Of a stretch of DNA of 64,000 bases, positions 17,101-25,768 are shown piece after piece. Source of the DNA: Ligilactobacillus aviarius (GTDB lineage Bacteria; Bacillota; Bacilli; Lactobacillales; Lactobacillaceae); NCBI RefSeq assembly GCF_001654615.1, contig NZ_LWUD01000051.1, positions 62,001-126,000 of the forward strand, in the 5' to 3' direction. Every line of letters starts with the position of its first letter. The first letter of the stretch is position 1. The notes under the pieces are model-generated. The model did not search any database and was not told where the DNA came from. It saw nothing but the letters and a program-made list of their open reading frames with translations. Made by a program: the position numbers and the translations under genes.

Positions 17101-17954
17101 CTTGGTAAAATGGAAATGATTCTCAAGTACTTAAACTTATTGATTTAACATCCTTCTGAAACCAATAGTACGGGTCATCAGTTTGTGACTTAGTACTTAA
17201 ACTTATTGATTTAACATCCTTCTGAAACTAATCTGCGGTAAGTCAACGCCGTTCATTTGTACTTAAACTTATTGATTTAACATCCTTCTGAAACCATTAA
17301 TTTGATTTATTCGCACTTTCAAGAGTACTTAAACTTATTGATTTAACATCCTTCTGAAACGGACACCTTTTTTAGCAAGGTCGCCCGCGAGTACTTAAAC
17401 TTATTGATTTAACATCCTTCTGAAACGCGGTCTATTTGTTTATTTAAAATTGTTGCGTACTTAAACTTATTGATTTAACATCCTTCTGAAACAAACAAAT
17501 CAGGCTTTGCAACTAAACGTGAGTACTTAAACTTATTGATTTAACATCCTTCTGAAACCGATATTTAGTAACAAAAACTAAGTGATAAGTACTTAAACTT
17601 ATTGATTTAACATCCTTCTGAAACACCTCCTTAATGTAACCATTTATCATAAAGGTACTTAAACTTATTGATTTAACATCCTTCTGAAACGCGTTTCGTG
17701 GCGCTTTCGCCGTAAACGCTGTACTTAAACTTATTGATTTAACATCCTTCTGAAACAAAGGTAACGCGTTTAAATACGTGGTGCGCGTACTTAAACTTAT
17801 TGATTTAACATCCTTCTGAAACAAGTGATACGGAAGCACAAACGGAGTTTAAGTACTTAAACTTATTGATTTAACATCCTTCTGAAACCTTTGGGAAGAC
17901 ATCGGAATATTAATCGTTGTACTTAAACTTATTGATTTAACATCCTTCTGAAAC
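14106..17954 (-). CRISPR. type II-A CRISPR array, 58 full repeats plus a truncated terminal repeat
   Basis: The repeat is 36 bp. In the transcribed (minus) direction it starts GTTTCAGAAGGATGTTAAAT and ends AAGTTTAAGTAC. Full repeats run from 14156 to 17954 with 30-bp spacers (66-bp period). One spacer (14786-14816) is 31 bp. The distal end keeps only the first 20 bp of a repeat (14106-14125), giving 58 spacers, of which 55 are distinct. One repeat (from 15279) carries a single substitution. One spacer is duplicated in tandem (15579-15608 and 15645-15674), and a two-spacer block recurs (15843-15938 and 16965-17060). The leader end faces csn2. The repeat resembles L. rhamnosus type II-A repeats. 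Short open frames inside are artefacts of the repeat. Confidence 0.99.
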
Positions 17955-17983
17955 CGGCATTTTATAATTAAGCTCTCATGATT
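17955..17983 (-). promoter_or_regulatory. CRISPR leader, proximal part
   Basis: Only 29 bp separate the csn2 stop codon from the first repeat. The minus strand holds TTATAAAAT a few bases before the repeat, a possible -10 element. The functional leader probably extends into the 3' end of csn2. New spacers would be added here, so the youngest spacers are at the high-coordinate end. Confidence 0.6.
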
Positions 17984-18655
17984 TCAGGGCTGCCAATCAA
18001 CAAAGTCCTCGTCAATATAATAACAATTACAATTTTTATAAAAATTAAGATCTTCTAATTTTATAAATTCAATAATCAAAGCTGAGGTTTTCAATTCAGC
18101 ATTCAATTTGACAACTTCTTGTAATTGGTCCTGAGATAAGTAATTAGCGACGTTACTTAATCCAATACAAGAAGTATCATTACACTCTTTATGTAATTTA
18201 AAATCTGTTTCGATTATAACATATGGATTCATGCAAATTGAAGGCGCCAAATGGATTTTACTATTTTTAAATACTTTCTTTAAATCTCCATCATAAGAAA
18301 CCTCTAAAGGCAAATCCATATAAAGCATTGCATCTTGAATAGCAGTGTATAAGTCATTTTCACATTTATTGATCTTATTTCTTTGTTCATCCGTAATTGA
18401 GGAAACAAGTGCATTTATTAATTCTGTATTATATTTGCTCATTAAATTCTGACTATCAATGATGTCTCCATCCCAATCCATCGCTTTGCTTATATCGATT
18501 CGTTGATAATCATCATCGAAAAAACTAATTTTATCGTTGAATCCTTGTAAACCTAGAATAACATCCGAATATACTGAACGATTATTTGTTCCTAAAACTG
18601 TAATCGTTCCTGGTAACAACTCAAGTGGCTTATGCCCTTCATAATTCATTTTCAT
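17984..18655 (-). CDS. csn2: CRISPR adaptation protein Csn2
   Basis: Csn2, 223 aa, the short subtype II-A form. Csn2 forms a ring-shaped tetramer that slides on double-stranded DNA ends and helps Cas1-Cas2 acquire spacers. The N-terminus (MKMNYEGHKPLELLPGTITVLGTNNRS) has the family pattern, and the C-terminal half contains IIETDFKLHKECN. The ATG overlaps the cas2 stop as ATGA (18652-18655), so it is translationally coupled. It is the last cas gene before the leader. Confidence 0.9.
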   Translation of the reverse strand: MKMNYEGHKPLELLPGTITVLGTNNRSVYSDVILGLQGFNDKISFFDDDYQRIDISKAMDWDGDIIDSQNLMSKYNTELINALVSSITDEQRNKINKCENDLYTAIQDAMLYMDLPLEVSYDGDLKKVFKNSKIHLAPSICMNPYVIIETDFKLHKECNDTSCIGLSNVANYLSQDQLQEVVKLNAELKTSALIIEFIKLEDLNFYKNCNCYYIDEDFVDWQP

Positions 18656-18972
18656 AATATAATTGTCCTTCCCGATGAATTTCGTACATCATCCTTTTCC
18701 TTTCCAACTAGGAAATGCATATCATTATACTGTTTCTCTGTTAGCATTAAAGTTTGAATAATCCCTTCTTTCGGTAAAAATGTACTTATTCTTTTTTCTA
18801 AAAAGTTTGCGGCTTTTCGATTAACGCAAACCCTAACATAAACTGAATATTGAATCATCAGAAAACCTTCATTTATTAATTTCTTCCTAAAAATCCGATA
18901 TGCTTTTCGCTGTTCACTTGTTTCCATTGGTAAATCAAACATGACCATTAATCGCATTATTCGGTACCTCAT
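18652..18972 (-). CDS. cas2: CRISPR-associated endonuclease Cas2
   Basis: Cas2, 106 aa, with the N-terminal beta-strand MRLMVMFDLP carrying the conserved Asp and a ferredoxin-like fold. It is the structural partner of Cas1 in the integrase complex. I chose ATG 18972 because GAGGTGG lies 9 nt upstream and the product then begins MRYRIMRLMVMFDLP. The frame opens at 19005 inside cas1. It overlaps the end of cas1 by 38 nt and csn2 by 4 nt, a tightly coupled adaptation operon. Confidence 0.93.
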   Translation of the reverse strand: MRYRIMRLMVMFDLPMETSEQRKAYRIFRKKLINEGFLMIQYSVYVRVCVNRKAANFLEKRISTFLPKEGIIQTLMLTEKQYNDMHFLVGKEKDDVRNSSGRTIIL

Positions 18973-19843
18973 TTTTAAAATCCACCTCGATTTGCATAGA
19001 ATCACTTTCTTGATTTAGATAGCTTATACATTTTCTTACATAATCAGGAACAACATTTCTTAATAGCATTGTCTTTCCGTTATAATTTAACTCAACATTC
19101 AGCATATCAACTAACCCATATTTAATATCAGGGGTTAACTCATTAAACTTCTGTCCTGACACCCAATAATCAACAACTGGACGAAAACATTCCATTAAGT
19201 CTGAGCCCAAATTAAATTGATTCTCATCACTATGATGATGAATACCTAACTGAGTCAAGTATCCTGCTGAAACAATTTCTTTATTAACTGTTGATAATAA
19301 AATTGAATAACCATAGTCCAATGCTGCATTTGCTGCCGATGAATTACGCCGACTAAAATTTTGCTCATTGAATAATCTTGGAAAATATTTTTGAGCAACG
19401 ACCGCTTCGCGATTAGTAGGATCACCGATTTCCAATTTATCAATTTCTCGCTCTAAATCTTCATATCCGATTTTCCTTAATTTCAATACTCTTAACTGGT
19501 TAGTCATCTTCAATTTAATAATTTTTGTCCAAAGTTTTTGCTTACGATCGTCCTTCCAAGAAATTTGTTTTTCTAAAACTCCTAAAGAACGATTATTTGG
19601 ATAATACCCGACTGTTTCGCAAACTGGCTGATTTTTCAAATCTGTAAATATGATTTTTGTATTTTGATGTGCAAGTTCACTTATTAAAGCACTACTAATA
19701 ACTGCTTGTGTAGTGGAAACTAATAGTAAATCAATATCTTCAATTGGAATTTGATTGATTCCATCTCCAGTTTGAACTCTCATCATATGTGCAGAATATG
19801 ATAACTTGGCATGTTGCGTTATAATTACTGATCGCCATCCCAT
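18935..19843 (-). CDS. cas1: CRISPR-associated integrase Cas1
   Basis: Cas1, 302 aa, the usual length for subtype II-A. It integrates new spacers as the Cas1-Cas2 complex. The N-terminus MGWRSVIITQHAKLSYSAHMM and IPIEDIDLLLVSTTQAVIS are typical. The catalytic alpha-helical domain includes NAALDYGYSILLS, LGIHHHSDENQFNLGSDLMECFRPVVD and the metal-binding Glu/His/Asp set. GGAGG precedes ATG 19843. The gene is divergent from the tracrRNA, and a terminator isolates it from cas9, so the adaptation genes need their own promoter or read-through. Confidence 0.95.
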   Translation of the reverse strand: MGWRSVIITQHAKLSYSAHMMRVQTGDGINQIPIEDIDLLLVSTTQAVISSALISELAHQNTKIIFTDLKNQPVCETVGYYPNNRSLGVLEKQISWKDDRKQKLWTKIIKLKMTNQLRVLKLRKIGYEDLEREIDKLEIGDPTNREAVVAQKYFPRLFNEQNFSRRNSSAANAALDYGYSILLSTVNKEIVSAGYLTQLGIHHHSDENQFNLGSDLMECFRPVVDYWVSGQKFNELTPDIKYGLVDMLNVELNYNGKTMLLRNVVPDYVRKCISYLNQESDSMQIEVDFKNEVPNNAINGHV

Positions 19844-19855
19844 AAAAATTCCTCC

Positions 19856-19885
19856 TTGACAATTTGATTATTTATTCGATACAAT
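19856..19885 (+). promoter_or_regulatory. tracrRNA promoter
   Basis: A TTGACA (19856-19861) and a TACAAT (19880-19885) are separated by 18 nt. They point towards the anti-repeat, with a predicted start near 19892. The -35 element touches the ribosome site region of cas1 on the other strand. Confidence 0.75.
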
Positions 19886-19891
19886 TAATTT

Positions 19892-20029
19892 ATCGGGTAG
19901 CTCCCGAGTATTTAAATTTATTGATTTAACATCCTGAGTTGAAATCAAACAAGGCTTTTTGCCAAGTTTAAATTTATGAGTTGTTCTATGACAGCCATTT
20001 AAAAACCGCTCTTTTTAGAGCGGTTTTTC
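19892..20029 (+). ncRNA. tracrRNA of the type II-A system
   Basis: Transcribed on the plus strand, opposite to all cas genes and the array. A small CGGG/CCCG hairpin (19894-19906) is followed by an extended anti-repeat (19908-19945): about 27 nt match the repeat complement, with two C-to-T differences that still pair as G-U wobbles. Next come CATCC, a GAGT bulge side and TGAAAT, as in the Cas9 upper-stem/bulge/lower-stem duplex. A nexus hairpin GGC-TTTTT-GCC (19953-19963) follows, and a terminator hairpin with arms AAAACCGCTC/GAGCGGTTTT ends it. With crRNA it forms the Cas9 guide and recruits RNase III for processing. The exact ends are inferred. Confidence 0.9.
20001..20029. terminator. bidirectional terminator shared by tracrRNA and cas9
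   Basis: Hairpin with arms AAAAACCGCTC and GAGCGGTTTTT. T-runs occur on both strands, so it ends the tracrRNA on the plus strand and the cas9 transcript on the minus strand, 13 bp after the cas9 stop codon. Confidence 0.88.
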
Positions 20030-20041
20030 TTATGTTCAATT

Positions 20042-23000
20042 TTACAAATCTTTTAATTTCACTCTTCTTTCAGTTAAACCTGTCGGTGATTGATAAATTA
20101 ATTCAGCATTAGGTGAAAGTTTAATTCCAGTTGGCACTTGTAACTGACCAAATGGAGTTGAAACTTTTATTTTCTTTAAATTACCAAATGAGGCATTTGC
20201 ATGAAGCCCATCAAGCATATTATTTAGAACATCTTCTTTTTCCTCAATGCTTAATTCTTTAAATAAATCAAATCCATTATTCAATCGTTCTCTAAATTTA
20301 TTAATATCATACAATGCATAATACTTATTCACTTTGTTAAGAATATCTGCATATACATTCTCTAATTCTTCATCCGTATTCTCTTTTTCTCCAATTCGAG
20401 CAAGAATATCAATTGATTTTTTAGAGAGTGTTAATTGGCTTGCATTATATTTATAAGTTGAACTTCCTAAAGTAAATTTCTGATCACCATCAACTACTAA
20501 TTGACCAAAAGAGATTTTTCCAAGTACAACTTCAAATTCTTTAACTTTCTTAGTTACTTCGCCCGTTTTTCGATTCTTCTTTACTTGAATAAATTGAGGA
20601 GTTAATTCTTCTTTCAACACTTTAAGATATTCTTGATTTCCCTCTTTTTCTGCTTGCTGCAGTCTGCTTAATGAACGCATCGGAACTCCGACAACTTGAT
20701 ATTTATCTTTTTGTTTTACAATTGCCAAATAAGCGTCATTATTTGAAGTATATCCACCATAAATGTTAACTGGCTTATTATTTTTAATACGAATCAACTT
20801 TTTAGATGATGCTGTTGAAGCTGGGAAAACAGTCTGCTTAAACATATTATTTTCATTCGTATAAACTTCTTTTGAAACTGGTACAATTTTAGCCATGTAA
20901 GCTCGTTCAAGGTGTTTAAATACATCTTGCTTATCCATTACGATTTGTCCATCGTATTCAATCACATTTTTATTCTCAATATCACCCAAGAAATTAAATG
21001 TTTTTAAATTCTTAATTGCGTTATCACTTAATTTCTTGAAATCATTATATACAAAATAACTTCTTAACTTTGGATATCGATTATACAGATAAAGACCAAT
21101 TACGTTTACAATGTATGCATCAAATCCATGATGGAAATCATTTAAATTCCGTAACTTAATGAATCCAAATTTTTCTCTAAATTGATGCGTCAATGCTGCT
21201 TTGATTTCAATAATCTTAGTATCTTCATTTTGATACTTTTCAGTTAAAATTGTTGAAACCAATTTAACAACTTGTGAAGTTTCAACTAATTGCCGCTTTA
21301 CAAATCCTTCTTTGGTATACTTTCCGATTGTTCCAGGATCCGTCGTTAAATTCTGGTATTTTTTCTTTGAAATCAGATTAATTTCACTTAACTTTTGCCA
21401 AAATCCACGAGTCGTTTTTGCTCCTAATACCTGATTCGGCATTGGATTACTTCCAAACATTTTCACCGGCACATTATCTGATTTACTGTTATTGACTGCA
21501 CGTGAAACAAGAACTCGATTATCCAACGAATCATCTTTAATAAACGCTTGGGGAAGAATATGATCAATATCGTAATTACTTAAATTATCAATATCTAACT
21601 TTTTACCTGTATAAGCATCCCGACCTAATTGAGTAAAGTACAAATACAATCGATCTGAGTAATCTTTATTGTTATTTTTATTTTTCAATTCTGTTAATAA
21701 TGAATCATCTGTAATCTCTTTGGCAATATTTTTATATACATTTTGAATATATTGCATCCTTGATTTTGTTCGCTCTGATTTTTCATTACTTCGCGTAAAC
21801 TCAATTGAAATTGCAGATGGTGCATAACCCATTATGTTTTCAATATCGTTAACTACCTTAACAACTTTCCGAATTGCCTTTTTATTTTGCGGTGAAGTAT
21901 ATGCATCTTCTAAAATAGCTTCAACATCATTCTTACCTACAAATTTTTCATTATATTTAGCAATTTGCTCTGAAATATTATCGGATGTAACAATTTGCAT
22001 TAGGTTATCGTTGGTATTCCACATCCGGTCGATAATCCGTTGACCATCCTCATCAAAAATTCCAGTTAACAGTTTCTTTGATAACCGGCCCCATCCTTGC
22101 AATCTCAATCCTTTTAACTTACGATATTCATCTTCGGATAGCCATGAAATTTCCTGAAGCTTGTCCATAAAAATGTCATTATCTTCAAATACTGTTGCCC
22201 ACTCAATAATTTTTTCTAAATCATCAATGTAGTCGGGATTATCTACTTTTTCGCCAAAAATATCTTTAAATTTCAAGTACGTAGCTAAATTCGAGTTGAA
22301 TTTAGTCTCATCAGATAATCCTGAAATTTGAGGCGTTGTTAAATATTCTCCAGTACTTTCCAAGTAATTTTGCAACTTCTTTACCGACACTGTTTTACTT
22401 TGAGTAAATAAGTTTTCAAAGATTCCTTGTTTTTCAGAAACCGTCAACTTATCATTATTGATTCGAACATTATTTAATTCATTAAGGACTTTAAATCTTT
22501 GATACAGCAAACTATTATCAGATAAAACATCTTCCCCTAACAAATACGTATCCTTAGTTGTCATTCGCTTAATGAAATTTTCTGCTGATTGATTTCGATC
22601 AACTTTTTCATCAAAATTCCATGGGGTAATTCTTCCCTGTTCTTTTCTGATCATCCATGCAAATTTAGCATTATTATCCTTGTTGGCATCATTCTTTTCA
22701 ATCATTGGCCCAACATAATATGGAACACGAAATGCAACCAATTCATCTAATTTATATTTAGCTTCATTTCGTCGATTTTCATTTGGATTCAATTCAGCTA
22801 ACCAAGGATAATATTTTGCTTGATTTTCAATAATTTTATCAAGTTCTTTTTGATGAAGTTGCCGCGGAATTACACCATTTGCAGATGTCCTTTGTTTAGG
22901 CATAAAATTGTCCAGTTCAATTGCTTCTTGTAAAGTAGTTGCTTCTTCAAATTCATCATATTTCTTTAAAATTTTAGAAACTTTACCTACAAAATCATCC

Positions 23001-24103
23001 TTAGAATATGATTTCAATTTTTCATCTTTACGATTAATATAATTTGAATAAGCCTGCTTCAGTAACTTGGCATCTTTTTTATCAACTTTTCGAACTAACT
23101 CTTTATATAATTTAAGCTGATTTTGATGTGTTTTATACTTTTCAATCATTGATTGCGATAAACTTTGACCATTGGGAACAATTTCATTCAATGTTACCCA
23201 ATCATGAATTTCTTTAACTAAACCTGTTAATTCAATTTCATTCTTATCCATACTTGCTTCCAAGCTGGCTAACTTATCATCAATTCCTTCATCACCTAAA
23301 GAAAATTTCCATTCTTTTGAATTATCAATTTCTTTTTGTAAAAGAGCATTTAATTGAAACGGTGATCCAGTAATAGCTTTAACTAATTCATTCGTAACCT
23401 GTTTATTTACCTTTAATAAAGCTTTATCTGAAGTTTTTTCAAGCAATAACTCCTTAACTTGTTTTTGTTTATCAAGTTTACGTAGCTCAAAATCTAAAAG
23501 CACCTTTTCGACTTCATCAATATTTTCATTATTAATTACTACTTTCTTTTCACCCAAAAGATGATTAATAGCATCAATATCCGCTTTCAAATCAATTTTT
23601 GAAGTATTAAAAGAATTAACAGGGGCTGATTTAAGGAAATTACCACGATATTTTACAATGTGATGAATTGCAATATAAATCTCACGTAAATCAAACTTTT
23701 TATCTTCATTCATTAATTTATCTCTTAAATGATAAATCGTTGGATATTCATCATAAAAATTTGTATCTTTCTTTTCAGGAAATAGTAATGAACCTTGAAA
23801 CTTTTTATTTGAATCTAACGGTGAAATATTTGAATCTTTTAAACGTGCAAAAAAGGTTGGATCAATTTCTGCCATATAAGGATCAAAAAATTCTTCTAGC
23901 AACTTTAACCGCCATTTCCGTCGTGACAATCTTCTTCGAGTTGTTCTAAATCCGCGACGATCAGCTGCTGTTTGCCCTTCTTTGAACAAAGTAACTCCCA
24001 TCGTTTTCTTATGTTTCTTTTTTAACAAGTGATAATTTTCATCCATGATTGACCAGCCAATCGATGATGTTCCAATATCTAATCCCACATAATAATCTTT
24101 CAT
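20042..24103 (-). CDS. cas9: CRISPR-associated endonuclease Cas9 (subtype II-A)
   Basis: Cas9, 1353 aa, RNA-guided double-strand DNA nuclease, close in length to the S. pyogenes enzyme. RuvC-I is at VGLDIGTSSIGWSI (Asp9), followed by the arginine-rich bridge helix RRGFRTTRRRLSRRKWR. RuvC-II is ISIEFTRSNEKS (Glu768). The HNH core is YDIDHILPQAF (His848) with NRVLVSRAVNNSKSD. RuvC-III is HHGFDAYIVNV (His992, Asp995). All catalytic residues are present, so cleavage competence is expected. The C-terminal PAM-interacting region is full length but its PAM cannot be read off. Start ATG 24103 follows AGAGAGG. It is convergent with tracrRNA and alone in its transcription unit before the terminator. 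Confidence 0.98.
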   Translation of the reverse strand: MKDYYVGLDIGTSSIGWSIMDENYHLLKKKHKKTMGVTLFKEGQTAADRRGFRTTRRRLSRRKWRLKLLEEFFDPYMAEIDPTFFARLKDSNISPLDSNKKFQGSLLFPEKKDTNFYDEYPTIYHLRDKLMNEDKKFDLREIYIAIHHIVKYRGNFLKSAPVNSFNTSKIDLKADIDAINHLLGEKKVVINNENIDEVEKVLLDFELRKLDKQKQVKELLLEKTSDKALLKVNKQVTNELVKAITGSPFQLNALLQKEIDNSKEWKFSLGDEGIDDKLASLEASMDKNEIELTGLVKEIHDWVTLNEIVPNGQSLSQSMIEKYKTHQNQLKLYKELVRKVDKKDAKLLKQAYSNYINRKDEKLKSYSKDDFVGKVSKILKKYDEFEEATTLQEAIELDNFMPKQRTSANGVIPRQLHQKELDKIIENQAKYYPWLAELNPNENRRNEAKYKLDELVAFRVPYYVGPMIEKNDANKDNNAKFAWMIRKEQGRITPWNFDEKVDRNQSAENFIKRMTTKDTYLLGEDVLSDNSLLYQRFKVLNELNNVRINNDKLTVSEKQGIFENLFTQSKTVSVKKLQNYLESTGEYLTTPQISGLSDETKFNSNLATYLKFKDIFGEKVDNPDYIDDLEKIIEWATVFEDNDIFMDKLQEISWLSEDEYRKLKGLRLQGWGRLSKKLLTGIFDEDGQRIIDRMWNTNDNLMQIVTSDNISEQIAKYNEKFVGKNDVEAILEDAYTSPQNKKAIRKVVKVVNDIENIMGYAPSAISIEFTRSNEKSERTKSRMQYIQNVYKNIAKEITDDSLLTELKNKNNNKDYSDRLYLYFTQLGRDAYTGKKLDIDNLSNYDIDHILPQAFIKDDSLDNRVLVSRAVNNSKSDNVPVKMFGSNPMPNQVLGAKTTRGFWQKLSEINLISKKKYQNLTTDPGTIGKYTKEGFVKRQLVETSQVVKLVSTILTEKYQNEDTKIIEIKAALTHQFREKFGFIKLRNLNDFHHGFDAYIVNVIGLYLYNRYPKLRSYFVYNDFKKLSDNAIKNLKTFNFLGDIENKNVIEYDGQIVMDKQDVFKHLERAYMAKIVPVSKEVYTNENNMFKQTVFPASTASSKKLIRIKNNKPVNIYGGYTSNNDAYLAIVKQKDKYQVVGVPMRSLSRLQQAEKEGNQEYLKVLKEELTPQFIQVKKNRKTGEVTKKVKEFEVVLGKISFGQLVVDGDQKFTLGSSTYKYNASQLTLSKKSIDILARIGEKENTDEELENVYADILNKVNKYYALYDINKFRERLNNGFDLFKELSIEEKEDVLNNMLDGLHANASFGNLKKIKVSTPFGQLQVPTGIKLSPNAELIYQSPTGLTERRVKLKDL

Positions 24104-24219
24104 TTTATTGAATCCTCTCTAGTTTCATATTTTCGTTTTATTGAATTTTCTAATAATAAACACTTTAAAGATAATAATTAAATTATATCAAACATTTATA
24201 TCTAAAACTACAATTACAC

Positions 24220-24252
24220 AAAAAATCAGGCAATTCACTCACGCCTGATTTC
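24220..24252 (-). terminator. terminator of the Vsr-like nuclease gene
   Basis: Arms AAATCAGGC and GCCTGATTT are followed by T residues on the minus strand, just after the 24260 gene and before the cas9 promoter region. Confidence 0.85.
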
Positions 24253-24259
24253 ATTTTAT

Positions 24260-25309
24260 TTATAATCTAAATCCATGCTTATCAATATCTTCCTTAGCAG
24301 CTTCCAATAAGTCCAAATTTGTTAGTAAATTATCACTTTCTTTTAGATAATTTACGTTCACTTCATACTGCTTTTCAGAAATATTAAAATCCCTTGCCAT
24401 CCGATAAATCCCAACTGGACATAGAAAAGCTGGTGTATTGCATGCCTCTACACTTAATGATGGAATTGAATCATCAAAAAGCGGTTCTTCGACCTTTACT
24501 TCAAATAATTTCTCAACAACCTCATTTGAAAGCTGAATAAAATATGGCACCCGAACTACCTTATACCCATAACTTTCATAAAGTTCTTGATTGGCCATAT
24601 CTCTTTGTAAATCACTCGGTTTCTGATAATGCGGCAATCCATCAAATTCAACAATCAACTTTAATTGCTCACTTCGATAATCCAGGCGACTTAAGCTTTT
24701 CTTTCCATCTTCTTTTATTAGTCCCGTTGTTTTATCATGAACCCAGTCGTCTGTATCGGGAAAAATCACATTTAAATACTCATCTAATCCCGTCCGCGGA
24801 ATACCAGTAGCCTTATCAATTCCCGCTCTTTCGGCAATTTCACTTGTTTCACGAATAAATCCCCATTGTTTTACCATTTTACCATCATTCTTCTTATAAT
24901 TTTCTAAACGATTCCACATATCAGAAGGACTAATTTCCCCCTCCATAACTACGTTAAAATCATTATCATAGATAACACTGTAATTACCATCTGATAAAAG
25001 ACGTGTGAATTCGAGAAATACTTCATCTTTAGCAACTAAAATTTCAACGTAATCTAAGTCTTCATTTTCAATTTTTTTAGGAACATATAAATATTCCTCA
25101 AGATGAAGCTTGGCGTTACCTCCATTTATATAAATTATTGGTGCCCAACTATCCTTGAACTCAAAGAGATAATTATCTTTTGGCTTCTTAAACTTTGAAA
25201 GCTTATTAATTACATACTGATAAATTCTCTCACTGCCATTATTATCACAACTTGATGAGTAAATATCATAAATCCACTTCACTCTTTTTAAATCCCTTAA
25301 TTCACTCAC
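24260..25309 (-). CDS. Vsr/DUF559-like nuclease-domain protein, main open frame
   Basis: The frame encodes 349 aa. The C-terminal half holds a Vsr/DUF559-like PD-(D/E)xK domain: RLDYRSEQLKLIVEFDGLPHY, then RDMANQELYESYGYKVVRVPYF. Just before it is TGIPRTGLDEYLNVIFP. The N-terminal half is not recognised. The same frame stays open upstream of the GTG at 25309 and continues into sequence that looks coding, up to a frame break at 25442-25447. The natural protein was therefore probably about 57 residues longer, or is made by frameshifting. It lies between cas9 and a second McrBC-type pair. It is probably a defence or DNA-repair nuclease; the target is unknown. Confidence 0.7.
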   Translation of the reverse strand: MSELRDLKRVKWIYDIYSSSCDNNGSERIYQYVINKLSKFKKPKDNYLFEFKDSWAPIIYINGGNAKLHLEEYLYVPKKIENEDLDYVEILVAKDEVFLEFTRLLSDGNYSVIYDNDFNVVMEGEISPSDMWNRLENYKKNDGKMVKQWGFIRETSEIAERAGIDKATGIPRTGLDEYLNVIFPDTDDWVHDKTTGLIKEDGKKSLSRLDYRSEQLKLIVEFDGLPHYQKPSDLQRDMANQELYESYGYKVVRVPYFIQLSNEVVEKLFEVKVEEPLFDDSIPSLSVEACNTPAFLCPVGIYRMARDFNISEKQYEVNVNYLKESDNLLTNLDLLEAAKEDIDKHGFRL

Positions 25310-25482
25310 AGAATTATCTAATTCATATACAAGAGGATTATCTTCATCAATTTGACGGTAAAAATTACCTTCTTTTTTTAAATAGATTAATCCATTATTC
25401 TTATTTAGAAATGTAAATTCCTTTGAATTGTAAGAGCTGCCAAAAAACCACCATCTAAATAAATTATGTCTTTATCTTCCAA
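25310..25482 (-). pseudogene. 5' end of the Vsr-like gene, frame-disrupted at a T6 run
   Basis: A TTG at 25482 (AAAGGG 8 nt upstream) opens EDKDIIYLDGGF and then reaches a run of six T (minus strand, 25442-25447). In this frame a stop follows at 25405. The -1 frame after the run reads FGSSYNSKEFTFLNKNNG, then LIYLKKEGNFYRQIDEDNP, and enters the 349-aa frame. The junction T-TTT-TTG is a slippery-type heptamer, and T7 would restore one continuous gene. A GTG at 25491 is an alternative start. Confidence 0.65.
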
Positions 25483-25494
25483 AATTTTCACCCT

Positions 25495-25731
25495 TTACTT
25501 ATTTTTCCCAGCAAACGAAGAAGCAATTAACGTTATTCCAAAAGTAATTAAAAACGCTGGATCACCAAGATTGACAACAAAACAAAAGAGACCAATGGCT
25601 GCCAGTATAAAAATTCCAATCACTTTAAAAGTTTGCCAACCATCTGCTCTTGACTCCATTTCATGCTCTTCAGCTTCAATCTTGCGTCTTGTTTCTTCAT
25701 CTTCATTTAAAGGGATCTTCCTCTTATCCAC
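25495..25731 (-). CDS. small membrane protein, two hydrophobic segments
   Basis: Protein of 78 aa. A charged N-terminal part (DKRKIPLNEDEETRRKIEAEEHEMES) precedes two adjacent hydrophobic segments (FKVIGIFILAAIGLFCFVV and AFLITFGITLIASSFAG), ending GKNK. GTG 25731 is preferred because GGGAG lies 9 nt before it; a TTG at 25752 has no ribosome site. It ends only 12 bp before the Vsr-like gene start, so the two are probably cotranscribed. A membrane partner for the nuclease gene is possible, but nothing in the sequence proves it. Confidence 0.6.
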   Translation of the reverse strand: MDKRKIPLNEDEETRRKIEAEEHEMESRADGWQTFKVIGIFILAAIGLFCFVVNLGDPAFLITFGITLIASSFAGKNK

Positions 25732-25768
25732 TAATTCACTCTCCCAAACCAATTTTCAGCATTAATAA

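Noticed and set aside
14062-17839. Short open frames of 65-108 codons within the CRISPR region with the repeated peptide FQKDVKSISLST
   Set aside because: They are translations of the 36-bp repeat plus spacers, with no ribosome sites; the array explains them.
19892-19945. Natural single-guide (long tracrRNA) autoregulation as in S. pyogenes
   Set aside because: Only about 16 nt precede the anti-repeat, too little for a repeat mimic plus a targeting segment upstream of it.
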